A DNA stretch of 64,000 nt from an uncultured Collinsella sp. (GCA_900545605.1 UQZL01000006.1:25577-89576); one strand, 5' to 3'. Counted from the first letter of the stretch, positions 1 through 7,930 are shown. Notes: generated by a model from the letters alone, not told the origin. Made by a program: numbers and translations.

Positions 1-2553
1 CGCGCTGATTCTGGAAATCATCGAGCTTGCAGCCTCCATCGACCACGTGCCGACATGCCTGAATCCCCGGCGCTCGAGCAGGCGGATCTGCTTGGGAGAG
101 CTAAGCCCGCTGTCGCGGCGCTTCTTCACTCGGTCGAGCAGTTTCGATGCCTTGCCGGCGTTGGAGATCTCGGAAGCATCGATGCCGTACTTCTCGAGCG
201 CCGCCTTCTGCTTGTCTGTGGCGGGGGCCATCTCCCAAGCGAACTCGGGGATGTATCCGCTCAGGTCCTCGGCGGCGATTGACATCTCGTACTGCAGCGG
301 GTTGACCAGCTTCGCCTTCTTCCTGCGCTGCTCGGCGAGCTGTTTGGCGAGGGCCTCCTCGCGCTCAGCGACCACCTCGTCAGATGCCTTGCTCTCGACC
401 TTCTGCAGGTCGACCGGGCATCCGGCCTGCTCGACCATGGCGGTCATCTTCTGCGCGACCTCCCGAGAGCCCGTAACGAGCGCTGCAGGGCGAACCAACT
501 CCAAACGCTCGGTCATCCACAGGAAGTCGAGCAGGAGAAGGTCGGTCTTCCCCGTCTCGGGCGATAGACGAGTGCCGCGTCCAACGATCTGACAATTGCC
601 GACAATGGCGACTTTGCCGTTCCTTCTGGTGACGAGCGTTCCGAGCTCGTTTTGGACGCACCAGCATGATTCGCTCGCGTGAGTCTCGGCCTCCCATACG
701 GCGTGCCTTCCGTGGCGAGAGCCGACTTTGACGAACTCCTGCTTTTTCGCATGAAGCACCCACAGGTCGCACTTCCTGACCTCGTTGGCTTTTTCGACGG
801 AAACGCTTGCGCGGTACCCACGCTGGATGGCCATCGATTGCAGTCGTTCGATGAAGCTCTTGTTGCTTTTGCCGATGTGGTAGGAGGTCTTGATGGCCTT
901 GTTCCCGTCTCCGTGGTATATCGCCTCCAGCATTACTTCGAACTGGTCTTCCGTCATGTCGAACAGAGACGGGCTGAGGTCCTTGGAAATCCATGGCTCG
1001 AGCCTTCCCCATCCGCTGAGATGCTTGTCTCTCCCCCGTGGCATGCCTTTCGAGATGGTCCACGTCATGCAGTCGCCAGATTGGTTCCATTCGACTCCGA
1101 CTCGCTTGCGAACGGCCCGGGTGTACTTGAAACCGCAGCCCTCGATGCAGCGAGTTATCTCCTCGCAATATTCCGGGTGCTGAGTACCTTGGGTGATCGT
1201 GATTGCGTTGTTGCACTTATTGATAGACCCATCGGTCATGACCCAGCCGATGAAGGTGAGCTCTGCGTCGGTTAGCGGTACGCCAGGGAAATTCCCGTGG
1301 CCGCAGACCGGTATGTATGCGCCGTCTTTCAGATTCGCCAGGTCTTGTGCCTCCTTGAATTTCCAGCCTAAGCGCCTCTTGTTGTCGTAGAGCATTCTGT
1401 GCTTGTTTGTGACCCGAATATCAGACGATTGCCCTTTCAGATGGTAGAACCGCTCGTCTGAGTCGAGATTTCTTCGAACCTTCGCCAGAGCGGGAACGAA
1501 CCTCGTTTCTCCCGTTTCATGGTCGAACGCGAGGATTTCATCTCCGATTTCCACGTCGTTTCTCCATCCGTCGCGCGTAAGCACCTCAGTGCTCTCATCG
1601 AGGCAATAGAGTGCACGGCTCTTGGTCGGTCGGAGGTTGACGATGCAGTCGACGCTCGGGCAGTCCCACCCCTCGGTCAAGAGAAGTGAATTGCACAGCA
1701 CGTCGTATTTGCCACTGTCGAAGTCTTTCAGGATTTGCGCGCGGTCCTCGCTCTGCCCGTTGACCTCCACGGCGCGGAATCCGCATTCGTTGAGCAGGCG
1801 GCAGAACTTCTGGCTGGTCTTGATGAGCGGCAGGAACACGACCGTCTTGCGCTCCTCAAGCCCGGCGTTCTTCATCTCCTGGGCGATTTGCGGCAGGTAT
1901 GGGTCGAGCGCTGTGCCCAGCCCGTCTGCCGCCCAATCGCCCGAGCGCACCGAGACGTTGGAGATGTCGAGCTGGAGCGGAACGGTCTGCGCCTTGATCG
2001 GGCACAGGTAACCGTCCTTGATGGCCTCGGGCATGTTGTACTCGAATGCCAGGGAATCGAACACCTTGCCGAGGTTCTGTCGGTCGCCGCGGTCCGCCGT
2101 GGCAGTAACGCCGAGCACCTTAGCGCCGGCGAAGTAGTCGAGTACCGCCTGATAGCTGGAGGAGACGGCATGGTGGCACTCATCGATGAGGATGTGCGTG
2201 AACCTGTCCCTGCCGAGCGCCCGAAGGCGCTTCTCGCGGCACAGGGTCTGGACGGATCCGACCGTCACGCGCTCGAATGTCCCCACGCTCGTGTCCTCGG
2301 CCTTCTCGACCGAGCAGCGCAGTCCCGTCGATGATTGCAGCTTGTCGGCTGCCTGTTGGAGCAGCTCGCCGCGGTGGGCAAGAATGAGGACGCGACCGCC
2401 ATCGCGGACCGCGTCCTCCGTTACGCCGGCCATGACGATCGTCTTGCCGGTGCCCGTTGCCTGTACGAGGAGCGTTGCGCGGTCTCCCGCTTCCCAACGC
2501 TCCTCGATTGCGGCTATGGCCTGCTCCTGATAGGGACGCAGGTTGAACTTCAT
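1..2553 (-). CDS. Phage DEAD/DEAH-box helicase interrupted by an intein (3' end beyond window)
   Basis: Superfamily 2 helicase of the phage replication type, expected to unwind DNA with ATP. The frame is open from ATG 2553 to position 1, 851 codons without a stop. Motifs are Walker A ATGTGKT at residues 32-38, DECH at 124-127, GVTATADR (motif III) soon after, and motif VI split by an intein: RPTKSRALY at 308-316 and, after it, CQIVGRGTR from 654. Removing the intein (residues 317-653) restores the contiguous family sequence LRPTKSRALYCQIVGRGTR. About 198 residues of C-terminal extein remain in the window. The gene starts 3 nt after the DUF669 stop codon, so it belongs to the same leftward operon. 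Helicase and intein identity are seen directly; the exact substrate is inferred. Confidence 0.9.
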   Translation of the reverse strand, partial: MKFNLRPYQEQAIAAIEERWEAGDRATLLVQATGTGKTIVMAGVTEDAVRDGGRVLILAHRGELLQQAADKLQSSTGLRCSVEKAEDTSVGTFERVTVGSVQTLCREKRLRALGRDRFTHILIDECHHAVSSSYQAVLDYFAGAKVLGVTATADRGDRQNLGKVFDSLAFEYNMPEAIKDGYLCPIKAQTVPLQLDISNVSVRSGDWAADGLGTALDPYLPQIAQEMKNAGLEERKTVVFLPLIKTSQKFCRLLNECGFRAVEVNGQSEDRAQILKDFDSGKYDVLCNSLLLTEGWDCPSVDCIVNLRPTKSRALYCLDESTEVLTRDGWRNDVEIGDEILAFDHETGETRFVPALAKVRRNLDSDERFYHLKGQSSDIRVTNKHRMLYDNKRRLGWKFKEAQDLANLKDGAYIPVCGHGNFPGVPLTDAELTFIGWVMTDGSINKCNNAITITQGTQHPEYCEEITRCIEGCGFKYTRAVRKRVGVEWNQSGDCMTWTISKGMPRGRDKHLSGWGRLEPWISKDLSPSLFDMTEDQFEVMLEAIYHGDGNKAIKTSYHIGKSNKSFIERLQSMAIQRGYRASVSVEKANEVRKCDLWVLHAKKQEFVKVGSRHGRHAVWEAETHASESCWCVQNELGTLVTRRNGKVAIVGNCQIVGRGTRLSPETGKTDLLLLDFLWMTERLELVRPAALVTGSREVAQKMTAMVEQAGCPVDLQKVESKASDEVVAEREEALAKQLAEQRRKKAKLVNPLQYEMSIAAEDLSGYIPEFAWEMAPATDKQKAALEKYGIDASEISNAGKASKLLDRVKKRRDSGLSSPKQIRLLERRGFRHVGTWSMEAASSMISRISA
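595..1605 (-). other. Intein with LAGLIDADG/DOD homing endonuclease domain
   Basis: In-frame insertion of 337 residues inside the helicase. It begins with Cys1 (CLDESTEVLTRDGW, block A), has the block B T-x-x-H as TNKH at intein residues 66-69, two dodecapeptide-like endonuclease motifs (FIGWVMTDGS at 118-127 and MLEAIYHGDGN at 225-235), and ends IVGN with Asn337, followed by Cys+1 of the extein. The residue count from DNA boundaries and from translation agree, so there is no frameshift. The penultimate residue is Gly where most inteins have His, a variant tolerated in some families. Splicing and homing activity are inferred from these motifs. Confidence 0.9.
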
Positions 2554-2556
2554 GCC

Positions 2557-3093
2557 TTAGAAGCCCCCGTTCTGCGCGGCCTGCGCCTGCTGGAAGGTCT
2601 GGTTGATCATGCCCTGCAGCGAAGGCGAGACGGGCTCGGGGTTGGCGTTGCCGTAGACGTGCTGCTGGGGTGCCGCGGCCTGCGCCTCAGGCTTCATCCA
2701 CTCGGAGATCTCGTTGTAGGTCTTGTCCTTGTACTCGTGGGTGCCGACCTTGATCTTGCAGCGGCGACCGACAGCTCCCACCCAATCCATCTTCAGCTTC
2801 TGCTCCTTGGGGGCATCGACCGCTCGCATCCCGATCGAGACGAAGAACTGGGTGATCTTCCAGGCGCTCTTGGAATTCAGAAAAAGGCGGTCGGAAAGCA
2901 CTCGATCGTTGTCCAGGCGGACGTTCACCTTGGCGATGGGGCAGGCGCACATCTTGTCGCTGCCGTTGAATTGCTGGCGCTCGACGTTCTCGACCGTAGC
3001 CAAGTACTCGCCTGGCTCCATAAGCTCGAACTCGTTCTCCACAGCATCGATTTCGCCGTCCCACCCAAAGGACTGACCCATATCGTTTGCCAT
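2557..3093 (-). CDS. DUF669-family phage protein
   Basis: A 178-residue protein resembling the DUF669 family of phage early proteins, usually found between a RecA-like ATPase and a helicase exactly as here. It opens MANDMGQSFGWDG, has a conserved beta-rich core at about residues 20-140 (GEYLATVENVE, SKSAWKITQFFVSIGM, CKIKVGTHEYKDKTYNEI) and a Gln/Ala/Pro-rich tail. The acidic, disordered tail after an OB-like core is reminiscent of single-strand DNA-binding proteins, so a role at replication or recombination intermediates is a reasonable inference but not shown. A good ribosome site (GAAAGGAG) precedes the ATG, 3 nt after the upstream stop. Confidence 0.75.
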   Translation of the reverse strand: MANDMGQSFGWDGEIDAVENEFELMEPGEYLATVENVERQQFNGSDKMCACPIAKVNVRLDNDRVLSDRLFLNSKSAWKITQFFVSIGMRAVDAPKEQKLKMDWVGAVGRRCKIKVGTHEYKDKTYNEISEWMKPEAQAAAPQQHVYGNANPEPVSPSLQGMINQTFQQAQAAQNGGF

Positions 3094-3096
3094 TTC

Positions 3097-4170
3097 TTAC
3101 TCCTTTCGACCGGCTGCCATGCCGGAATTGATGTAATCGCGCATGCTGTCCCAGGCCGACACCAAGAACTTCGCGAAGTCCTCGGGCAGGGCGTCAACCG
3201 GCGTGCCCTCGGGGAAATAACCACGTACGGAGATGGCCTTGCTCACCGTCTCCGCGCTGATACCATCGCGCCGCATCAGGTCGTAGAGCGGCTTGAGGTA
3301 TGCCGGGCGCTCCGGCTCGAACGGGTCTGGAATGCTTCGCGCCTGCTCGATCTGCTCGGGCGTAACCGTGGAGACGTTGACCGTCTCGACCGTCTGCTGC
3401 TGCACCTGCGGCTGCTGCCGTGTGAGCTGCGGGATGGGGATGAACTGCGCCAGCTGCTGGTACTCCATGGGAATCTCGTCCGGCAGGCCCCAGCGGTTCT
3501 TCGCGTCCCAAGTGGCGGCATGGGAGCAGTAGAGCATTCGGTTCTTGCCGCCCTGGGCCTTGCCGACCTTGCCGTCCTTGCTGGTGGTGATGACGATGGT
3601 CTTGTAGTTGGCGAAGAGTACCGCGTCCGCCCACTCCTTGAGCATCGCCGCGACGCTGGCCTTCTTGCCGTCGATGAGCTTCAGACCCCAGCGGTCGTAT
3701 GCGCCCATCTCATCGGGCTGCTCGAACTTGCTGATGATGGCATGGGCGGTCACGACCACGTTGCAGCCGCGCTCGCACACCTCGCTCAAGAGGTTCAGCA
3801 GCTTGCCGAAGCGCTCGGTCACGTAGGTGTAGCCCTTGCCGTAGCCCGCGTCCTCGATGCTCTTGTAGCCCATGGCGCTGCACACGTCATCGACCGCCAG
3901 CTTCTGCGCCCAGTCGGCGGTGTCCAAGACAAGTGTGCCGCCGCATTCCTCGGGGAAATCTCGAATCCACGTGACCTCATCGAGCAGCATCTGCCAGCTC
4001 GTGGGCGCTGGAAGGCGCGGGACGTCCAGGTAGTCGGACGAGCTCTCGGTATCGATGAACAGGGGGCTTGGGAATTGAGCCGCCAGCGTCGTCTTGCCGA
4101 CGCCCTCGGGGCCGTAGAGAACGACCTTCTGTGGGCGGAGGCGCTGACCGCGGGTGATCTGGAATGTCAT
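3097..4170 (-). CDS. Phage AAA/RecA-like ATPase, Sak4-like recombination protein
   Basis: A 357-residue P-loop ATPase of the AAA_24 / Sak4 type. Walker A is GPEGVGKTT near residue 20, FIDTESSS follows, and a Walker B-like strand GGTLVLDTADW lies near residue 80. An ATPase core occupies about residues 1-220; the rest is a Gln-rich linker and a helical C-terminal part that may bind partners. Sak4 proteins are phage-encoded Rad51/RecA-like annealases that work with an SSB; the adjacent DUF669 gene could supply that partner (inference). The TAATG-type junction, with its ATG overlapping the stop of the upstream ATPase at 4170, indicates translational coupling. Confidence 0.75.
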   Translation of the reverse strand: MTFQITRGQRLRPQKVVLYGPEGVGKTTLAAQFPSPLFIDTESSSDYLDVPRLPAPTSWQMLLDEVTWIRDFPEECGGTLVLDTADWAQKLAVDDVCSAMGYKSIEDAGYGKGYTYVTERFGKLLNLLSEVCERGCNVVVTAHAIISKFEQPDEMGAYDRWGLKLIDGKKASVAAMLKEWADAVLFANYKTIVITTSKDGKVGKAQGGKNRMLYCSHAATWDAKNRWGLPDEIPMEYQQLAQFIPIPQLTRQQPQVQQQTVETVNVSTVTPEQIEQARSIPDPFEPERPAYLKPLYDLMRRDGISAETVSKAISVRGYFPEGTPVDALPEDFAKFLVSAWDSMRDYINSGMAAGRKE

Positions 4171-5576
4171 TAGAAGCTACCTCCGAACTGCATGGTGGCG
4201 GGAATCTTGACCTCTGGAATCTTTACATCGGGAATCTCGACCTTAATCTCAGGCATCTCGGCCTTCAGCTGCCCGGCGCCCTCGGCCACGCGCCCGTCCT
4301 CGATGATGACCGAGCAGGTGTCATCCGTTGCCACGCGGGTGCCGATGACCTGAAGCCCCTCGGATTCTGCCCAGGCGCCGAACTCGGCGAGCGTCTGGGG
4401 GTCCATCTGCTCCAGCTTGTCGACCAGGACGAAACCGCACTCGGGCTTGAGCGAGCGAACGACAGCTGTCGCCACGCGGAGCTGCTCCGCACCGCTCATG
4501 TCCGACCAGACCGCGCCGTTGTACACCAGTTTGCCGTCCTCGACCGTCAGGCCGTCGAGCGGCATCCTGGCGGTCTCGAGCAGCTTCTTGCGCTGGTCCT
4601 CGACCGCATTGACCTCGCTGTTGCAGCTCTGGTAATCGTCGTTCAGGGATTCGGCATCCTTCAGCGCCTGCTTGCGGCGCTCGTTCGCCTCGACCTTCTG
4701 GTTGAGCGCATCGATGTTGGCGATGCTCTGCTCGATCTCATCGGTCTTCTCGTCCTCGAGGTCGGCTGCATCCTTGAGCGCGGTCTGGTAGTCATCGGTG
4801 AGCTTCATCAGCTCTTCGGTCTTGCGCTTCAGCTCCTCGTTGAGCGACATGATCTGGCTGTTGAGGCTGTCGCACAGCATGTTCAGGTTGTCGCGCTGCT
4901 GCTTGATGATGCCGACCTTCTCGCGCTTTCGCTGGTTCTCCCCGTTCTTCGCGAGGATTGACTGCTGCTGCTCGATGAGCTCGGCAGGCGACACGCGGTG
5001 GTCGGGGGCATCGGGGAAGAACGGCATCTCCTCGGCGATCTTGTCCTTTGCGCGCTTGCGCTGACCGATGTCGAGACGCTCAGCCTTCAGATCGCTCAGC
5101 TTCTTGTCCAACTCGTCCAGCTCGCCGCCGATACCGATGATTCGCAGGAGCTCCTGAGCCTTCTCGTTGTCGGTCATGACCATGAACTTCGGCAGGTCGA
5201 TTGCAAGCTCCTCGATGAAGCTGTCGAGAAGCTTCTGGCCTGCCTTCTTGCCGGACGGGTCGGTCACGGTGAGCGATGCGTTCTTGCCCGAGCGCTCGAC
5301 CACAAGGCCGTTGCTCAGCTCAACGTGCAGCTTCGCCGGTGTGGCGCTGCCCTCGCGGTTGGGCTTGGACGGCTGCTTGCGCTTTCCGCCGAGCGCCCAC
5401 GAGATTGCATCGACCACACTGGTCTTGCCCTGGCCGTTGCGACCGCCGATGACGGTAAGCCCGTTCTCGGTCGGGCGCAGCGCCACGGCCCTGATTCGCT
5501 TGACGTTCTCGAGCTCAAGCGCCGAGATCTTCACGGGCTCCGGCTTCGCCTGAACTTGTTCCACAGTCTCTTCCAT
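4170..5576 (-). CDS. Phage RecF/SMC-like coiled-coil ATPase
   Basis: A 468-residue ABC-type ATPase of the RecF/RecN/SMC group. Walker A is GGRNGQGKTS at residues 44-53, a long coiled coil runs roughly from 165 to 330, the signature-like MSGAEQLRVATAV comes next, and Walker B is FVLVDKLEQMD. The tail has short repeats of the type IPDVKIPEVKIP. The start is taken at ATG 5576 because AGAGAAGGAAAAGAACA precedes it, although the frame stays open to 5738. The short coiled coil suggests a RecF/Sbc-like recombination or DNA-end function next to the Sak4-like ATPase; this is inferred from fold and context. It overlaps the upstream gene by 62 nt. Confidence 0.75.
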   Translation of the reverse strand: MEETVEQVQAKPEPVKISALELENVKRIRAVALRPTENGLTVIGGRNGQGKTSVVDAISWALGGKRKQPSKPNREGSATPAKLHVELSNGLVVERSGKNASLTVTDPSGKKAGQKLLDSFIEELAIDLPKFMVMTDNEKAQELLRIIGIGGELDELDKKLSDLKAERLDIGQRKRAKDKIAEEMPFFPDAPDHRVSPAELIEQQQSILAKNGENQRKREKVGIIKQQRDNLNMLCDSLNSQIMSLNEELKRKTEELMKLTDDYQTALKDAADLEDEKTDEIEQSIANIDALNQKVEANERRKQALKDAESLNDDYQSCNSEVNAVEDQRKKLLETARMPLDGLTVEDGKLVYNGAVWSDMSGAEQLRVATAVVRSLKPECGFVLVDKLEQMDPQTLAEFGAWAESEGLQVIGTRVATDDTCSVIIEDGRVAEGAGQLKAEMPEIKVEIPDVKIPEVKIPATMQFGGSF

Positions 5577-6033
5577 TGTTCTTTTCCTTCTCTCTTTGCA
5601 GACGCTTTCTCGCATCGCGCCTGCGCTTCTTTTCCCTTTGGTACTCGGCTTCCGCCTTTTTCTCGTCCATGCCCTCGCGGATGGCTTCCGCCTGTCTTCG
5701 TCTCCAGCAGGCGGGGCAAAGCCCCATTCGCCCGGCATGGGAATTGGGACGCACGTCCCACTTGCCGCACGAGATACAGCGGTGCATCCCCGATTCGGGA
5801 TATTTGCTTAGGTTGATTCCGAGAACCCTTTTGGCGTGCTTCTTGATGGCTTCGGGAGACCTTGGCCAACCACGGCCTGTCATCATCTCCGACAGCAGCA
5901 GATAACCGTCCATCCTGTGCGTCCTGATGTATCTGTCCTCGTCAGACCGCCAGAAATATGAGTTGTCCCTTTTGCGAGGGACAACTACCCCCGATTCCAC
6001 ATTTTCTCCATTGTTCTCGGTCGGTTCCGTCAT
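5515..6033 (-). CDS. Phage protein with a two-CxxC zinc-ribbon-like motif
   Basis: A 172-residue protein of unknown function. The N-terminal half contains a Trp-rich SANT/HTH-like segment (YFWRSDEDRYIRTH, SPEAIKKHAKRVLGI) of the sort that probes DNA. It is followed by CISCGKWD and CPACWRRR, two CxxC pairs that could hold one zinc, and then a very basic, Glu/Lys/Arg-rich helix of about 50 residues. The start overlaps the preceding gene by ATGA. A DNA-binding role is inferred from the composition only. Confidence 0.65.
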   Translation of the reverse strand: MTEPTENNGENVESGVVVPRKRDNSYFWRSDEDRYIRTHRMDGYLLLSEMMTGRGWPRSPEAIKKHAKRVLGINLSKYPESGMHRCISCGKWDVRPNSHAGRMGLCPACWRRRQAEAIREGMDEKKAEAEYQREKKRRRDARKRLQREKEKNNGRDCGTSSGEAGAREDLGA

Positions 6034-6236
6034 TGCAGCGCTCCGATTACGTAGAGACGCTTGATCTCACGCATCGCAGCATCCTTGCTCGCGGCCTTGC
6101 TGACGTTGACCAGTAGATGGCGCGAGCGGACGATTCCGGTCGCGCTGCCCCTCGTGGGGCCCTTCTCGACAAACTTGGTCGCGAACCAGCTGCCGTCTCG
6201 ACCGCGCTCGGCGGTCCATCCAAAGAAGCCGACCAT
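6030..6236 (-). CDS. Small phage protein, unknown function
   Basis: A 68-residue protein (MVGFFGWTAERGRDGSW...). The frame allows a GTG at 6242, but GGAGG with a 5-nt spacer points to ATG 6236. It ends with TGA in an ATGA overlap with the zinc-ribbon gene. I recognise no domain. The operon position and overlap support it as real. Confidence 0.55.
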   Translation of the reverse strand: MVGFFGWTAERGRDGSWFATKFVEKGPTRGSATGIVRSRHLLVNVSKAASKDAAMREIKRLYVIGALQ

Positions 6237-6245
6237 CGGCACCTC

Positions 6246-6395
6246 CTAGTAGTACATGCCGCTCGGAGCGGTGCCCTCGAGCCATCCCGCGAAGATCAGC
6301 CCCGCGATGAGGACGGTCGAGACGATGGCGTTGCGCAGCTTCGGGTTGAGCCGCATCCAGCGGTTGGACAGGAAATCGAAAACCCTAGCGGCCAT
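6246..6395 (-). CDS. Small single-pass membrane protein
   Basis: A 49-residue peptide starting MAARVFDFLSNRWM, with one predicted transmembrane segment (NAIVSTVLIAGLIFAGWL). The ATG at 6395 overlaps the end of the excisionase-like gene by 11 nt and has GAGGGACG upstream. The frame is open further upstream, but only this start has a ribosome site. Function unknown. Confidence 0.5.
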   Translation of the reverse strand: MAARVFDFLSNRWMRLNPKLRNAIVSTVLIAGLIFAGWLEGTAPSGMYY

Positions 6396-6714
6396 CGGAG
6401 CGTCCCTCCATCCACTTGTCGACATCGACCACTCGTATGAGCGCATTCCTGCTGCCGATTGTCTTGAACGGCAATCGACCAGCCTTGTTCTCTGCATAAA
6501 GGGTGCTAGGCGAGACCCCCGTATACCTCGCGGTCTCGATGACCGAGTAGGCCATCTGCGGCTGGTAGCCAGCCTGGACGGCGAACTTCAGCGCTTCCGA
6601 GCCGCAGTACGGCTCGAGGTCTTCCAACTGACTGCGCAACTTCTCGGCTGCCGCATCCATCGCCTGCTGAAACTCACAGATCGGGTCGGACCAGTTCCTT
6701 TTGGTATGATTCAT
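6385..6714 (-). CDS. Excisionase-family (HTH_17-like) DNA-binding protein
   Basis: A 109-residue protein with a MerR/Xis-type winged helix-turn-helix in its C-terminal half: SVIETARYTGVSPSTLY, then GRLPFKTIGSRNALIRVVDVDKWM. This is the usual pattern of phage and mobile-element excisionase or helix-turn-helix DNA-binding proteins. A GTG is available at 6723, but AGGAGG sits 8 nt before ATG 6714, so that start is chosen. As the first well-supported gene after the small-ORF cluster in the leftward module, it may act in excision with the integrase or as an early regulator; the sequence does not decide which. Confidence 0.7.
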   Translation of the reverse strand: MNHTKRNWSDPICEFQQAMDAAAEKLRSQLEDLEPYCGSEALKFAVQAGYQPQMAYSVIETARYTGVSPSTLYAENKAGRLPFKTIGSRNALIRVVDVDKWMEGRSDGR

Positions 6715-6857
6715 AGCGTCCACCTCCTATGGTGGGTTTTGCCTGTGGCTCCCTTTTCACTCCCTCGCTTTCCACTTCAAAGGAGTGTCTTCGGAGCCAC
6801 TCTTCTTTTCCCAGCGCCCTGTGGTGCACATCCTGGTGGTAACGGACGGGCAGAGAA

Positions 6858-7043
6858 CTATCGAAAACGCCTACGACGAGTTGATAGCGGATGCGCACCG
6901 CACGGCGCTGAGACTTGTCTGTGCCAGGCATCGCACCTGACCGTCTGGCTTTTCAACGGAGCCAGCTGCCGAGCCATTGCAGCCGTCACAGGCTCCCCCT
7001 GCTCACGGCAAATGGCGGATGCGGTTATCAAAGGTCGCTCCAT
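6858..7043 (-). CDS. Possible small phage ORF, weakly supported
   Basis: A 61-codon frame that starts one base after a TGA (TGAATG), continuing the stop-start chain of the small genes upstream. The product is Arg-rich at its end and has no recognisable domain. A second open frame on the same strand (6674-6931, starting MPGTDKSQRRAV) overlaps it, and the two cannot both be right with certainty. The stretch 6715-7092 therefore probably holds one or two small phage genes whose exact frames I cannot settle. Confidence 0.25.
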   Translation of the reverse strand: MERPLITASAICREQGEPVTAAMARQLAPLKSQTVRCDAWHRQVSAPCGAHPLSTRRRRFR

Positions 7044-7092
7044 TCATCCGCTGCGCGCCCGTCTCATCAGGCGGAACAGCTTGGTATGGGTG

Positions 7093-7242
7093 TCACTGCG
7101 TTCCATGTCGCCTAGGGTTGCCAGCCGGCGACACAGGTACCGCCTTGCGATCGGCGTCAAGGAGAAGGCCAAAAAGCCCAGCGCCGATGGAGACGGGTAC
7201 GTAGCGGATGAACAGAAGTGCGCTATCTACCAGCGCAAACAT
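7093..7242 (-). CDS. Small phage protein with a hydrophobic segment
   Basis: A 49-codon frame beginning MFALVDSALLFIRYV and including SIGAGLFGLLLDADRK, a likely short membrane segment followed by a charged tail. Its ATG directly follows a TGA belonging to a 25-codon frame (7243-7320). No strong ribosome site is visible, so coupling to upstream translation would be needed. Confidence 0.4.
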   Translation of the reverse strand: MFALVDSALLFIRYVPVSIGAGLFGLLLDADRKAVPVSPAGNPRRHGTQ

Positions 7243-7310
7243 TCAGCGTGGGAACATCGGAATATAGTCCCCGGCATGATCAAGAGGAATTCGACATACC
7301 GTCCTCAAGC

Positions 7311-7433
7311 TCAGAAGCATCCTTCTATGGCTTTGACCAAAAGCACGAGGAATAGGACGGCTAAAAGAACGATGACGTTGAGAAACAGGCAGTAGTTGAA
7401 GCCCTTCTCAAAATCTGGAGACCTGCGCCTCAC
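7311..7433 (-). CDS. Small single-pass membrane protein
   Basis: A 40-codon frame starting with GTG (MRRRSPDFEKGFNYC) and containing a strongly hydrophobic helix (LFLNVIVLLAVLFLVLLV) followed by KAIEGCF. Basic residues before the helix suggest the N-terminus is inside the cell. The start codon shares GTGA with the stop of the upstream 38-codon gene, which argues for a real coupled gene. Confidence 0.5.
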   Translation of the reverse strand: MRRRSPDFEKGFNYCLFLNVIVLLAVLFLVLLVKAIEGCF

Positions 7434-7546
7434 AGCCTGTTCGCCTCATTCAACAGAGTCGTGATGAAAATCTCCGCAGCCCTGTAGGCCGTGTAGAAGA
7501 GCCCGAAGCCGATAATTGGATGGCGCTCGAACCAATCGGCAATCAC
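7430..7546 (-). CDS. Small phage protein, unknown function
   Basis: A 38-codon frame, MIADWFERHPIIGFG..., with an amphipathic or weak membrane helix (FGLFYTAYRAAEIFITTLL). It starts at GTG 7546, overlapping the stop of the upstream gene as GTGA, and ends in another GTGA overlap. The ribosome site GAGGCGAAGGGA lies inside the upstream gene. Confidence 0.5.
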   Translation of the reverse strand: MIADWFERHPIIGFGLFYTAYRAAEIFITTLLNEANRL

Positions 7547-7680
7547 AGTCCCTTCGCCTCGTTAAGCTCATGGGCGGCATCCAGCCACTCGTTCAGGCGC
7601 ATGTCGGCGTGCATCCAGTCGGCTTCCATGAAAGCCTCGTAAGCATCGCGCTCGCGCCTCTCAAGCTCCTCAATCGTCAT
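7543..7680 (-). CDS. Small acidic phage protein
   Basis: A 45-residue, helical, acidic protein (MTIEELERRERDAYEAFMEA...). The frame is open back to 7779, but AGAAGGAGAAGGAA immediately before ATG 7680 marks the start. It is the second gene of the leftward early operon and ends in a GTGA overlap with the next small gene. No family recognised. Confidence 0.55.
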   Translation of the reverse strand: MTIEELERRERDAYEAFMEADWMHADMRLNEWLDAAHELNEAKGL

Positions 7681-7723
7681 TTCCTTCTCCTTCTCTTTGC
7701 CTTCTGTGGTTCGTTTGGTTTGG

Positions 7724-7915
7724 CTAGCAGAAATCAGACACTTCACATCGGACGATCGACGCAACAGCAACGACCTCACTCCAAAGCCACGGCGTTTCGC
7801 CAGTCAGCTTGTTGGTAAGCGAATCGGGTGTAATCCCAAGCTCAGCCGCCATCTTCTTCTTGGTATTGCCTGGGCGCTGAAGCCATCCACCTACCTTTTC
7901 GGTAATCTTGTCCAT
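7724..7915 (-). CDS. Cro-like helix-turn-helix regulator
   Basis: A 63-residue protein with a compact XRE/Cro-type helix-turn-helix: KKKMAAELGITPDSLTNKLTGE. The start at ATG 7915 has a near-perfect AAGGAGGTGA ribosome site; the longer frame to 7948 would begin inside the operator repeat and is rejected. It is the first leftward gene, divergent from the rightward repressor at 8051, the classical position of a Cro-like lytic switch protein. Function is inferred from fold and position. Confidence 0.65.
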   Translation of the reverse strand: MDKITEKVGGWLQRPGNTKKKMAAELGITPDSLTNKLTGETPWLWSEVVAVASIVRCEVSDFC

Positions 7916-7930
7916 GCGCTCACCTCCTTC

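Noticed and set aside
2335..4173. A 612-codon plus-strand frame opposite the phage ATPase and DUF669 genes
   Set aside because: The minus-strand genes have motifs, ribosome sites and tight coupling; the plus frame has none.
6800..7395. Plus-strand HTH-like translation (CRAIAAVTGSPCSRQMADAV) that would need a frameshift
   Set aside because: It opposes the leftward early operon, lacks a promoter and start, and the minus strand has a chain of coupled small frames.
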